Assembly (NCBI RefSeq): GCF_012273895.1 | Contig: NC_052114.1 | Location: 5,765,827 to 5,829,826, forward strand | DNA length: 64,000 nucleotides | DNA from: Zerene cesonia | Lineage: Eukaryota > Arthropoda > Insecta > Lepidoptera > Pieridae | Direction: 5' to 3' | In this document: positions 63,331 to 64,000 of the stretch, piece by piece | How the letters are laid out: each line of letters opens with the position of its first letter | How positions within the stretch are numbered: the first letter of the stretch is position 1 | Translations under genes and position numbers: made by a program | The notes under the pieces: model-generated | What the model was told of the DNA's origin: nothing | What the model saw: only the letters and a program-made list of their open reading frames with translations | Databases searched by the model: none

Positions 63331-64000
63331 TTCACAGTGATGTTAATTGAAATTATATTTACAAGTCGACATTGAACCTCTGAAGGATTTTCCTTTTGAA
63401 ATAACTACAAGGCAGACGCGTCCAGAGGAAACAAAGTATGTAGGTATTTGGATTTGAAGGTTAACTCGTATGTACCAAATTTCGACTTGTATGCGTATTC
63501 TCGGTAACTGTCTATTTTACTCAATGAATTATATATCAGCGAATATTTTTGATGATTCCCCGGGTTCAAGCAAAACCAATGTTTATTTGTTTGCGTGCTA
63601 AAAGATTATTATGCAAAAAAAGTCTAAATATACAAGATTTGTCAAAGTCTCGTTAATCTATTCAAATAGTTGAATAGCTGACAGAGAAGTATCTAGATTA
63701 CCTAATACATGCGTTCTACACCACGAGCGTACGCAGAGGAGAGCAACTATTAACAGTGAAGTCTAAATAAATAAAAAGTTGTGATGTCCGTCGCATTCTC
63801 ATAAATCAGAGGACTCATATATATAAATAAACAAAATTGGAGTGCTTGTAATTTTAAAATACAGGGATTTATAACGGTATATCTACCAAAATATTTTACA
63901 ATTTTACAATTTATGTATCTGTTTTAATTATTAATAACGCTGGCACTGTGTTATGGAGTGGAAAGGGTCGATCGCCTATAGCACATGTCTAATACCTAGT

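Noticed and set aside
1..64000. tRNA, rRNA, CRISPR or prokaryotic-type gene clusters
   Set aside because: No tRNA-like A/B box pair, rRNA-like conserved stretch or regularly spaced short repeats were seen; the gene structure is eukaryotic throughout.

Overview
The window reads as AT-rich, intron-rich nuclear DNA of a moth or butterfly. Short coding exons with GT/AG borders lie among insect-type transposon debris. The most frequent repeat starts TC, ends in a hairpin plus CTAG, and sits between A and T, as lepidopteran non-autonomous Helitrons do. Four runs of N (2100-2199, 18528-19527, 42968-43967, 51032-52031) are scaffold gaps. Gene models were assembled by hand from reading frame, intron phase and splice sites.

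Layout. At 0-1.2 kb lies a terminal-inverted-repeat element. At 2.9-10.0 kb, minus strand, is a five-exon gene for an unrecognised Tyr/His/Pro-rich protein of 305 residues; its introns and upstream region hold GC-rich islands that may be regulatory. The 12.9-13.9 kb stretch has two common repeats. At 17.0-20.8 kb, minus strand, is a BTB/POZ protein with two C2H2 zinc fingers (460 residues). Its promoter region appears shared, head to head, with nudC (22.1-42.5 kb, plus, eight coding exons, 326 residues). nudC contains a 15.7-kb intron, inside which a minus-strand gene for a single-pass membrane protein is nested, with its own TATA/Inr promoter near 35.96 kb. After a gap, 44.0-51.0 kb is one contig holding the first exon of a tandem-C2 protein (minus) and a complete ODR4 homologue (minus, seven exons, 464 residues). 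After another gap, 55.7-61.6 kb holds the remaining three exons of the tandem-C2 protein, but on the plus strand.

The main structural point is that the tandem-C2 gene is split over two strands. The two halves join in phase and in the middle of a C2 domain, so the contig 43968-51031 (or everything after it) is probably mis-oriented in the scaffold. A second assembly flaw is the 1000-N gap at 18528, which is flanked by two identical 77-bp copies and is probably not a real gap.

The genes do not form one pathway: nudC is a dynein/Hsp90 co-factor, ODR4 a membrane-protein maturation factor, the C2 protein a likely trafficking factor, and the BTB protein a transcription regulator. I found no tRNA, rRNA, CRISPR or bacterial-type system.
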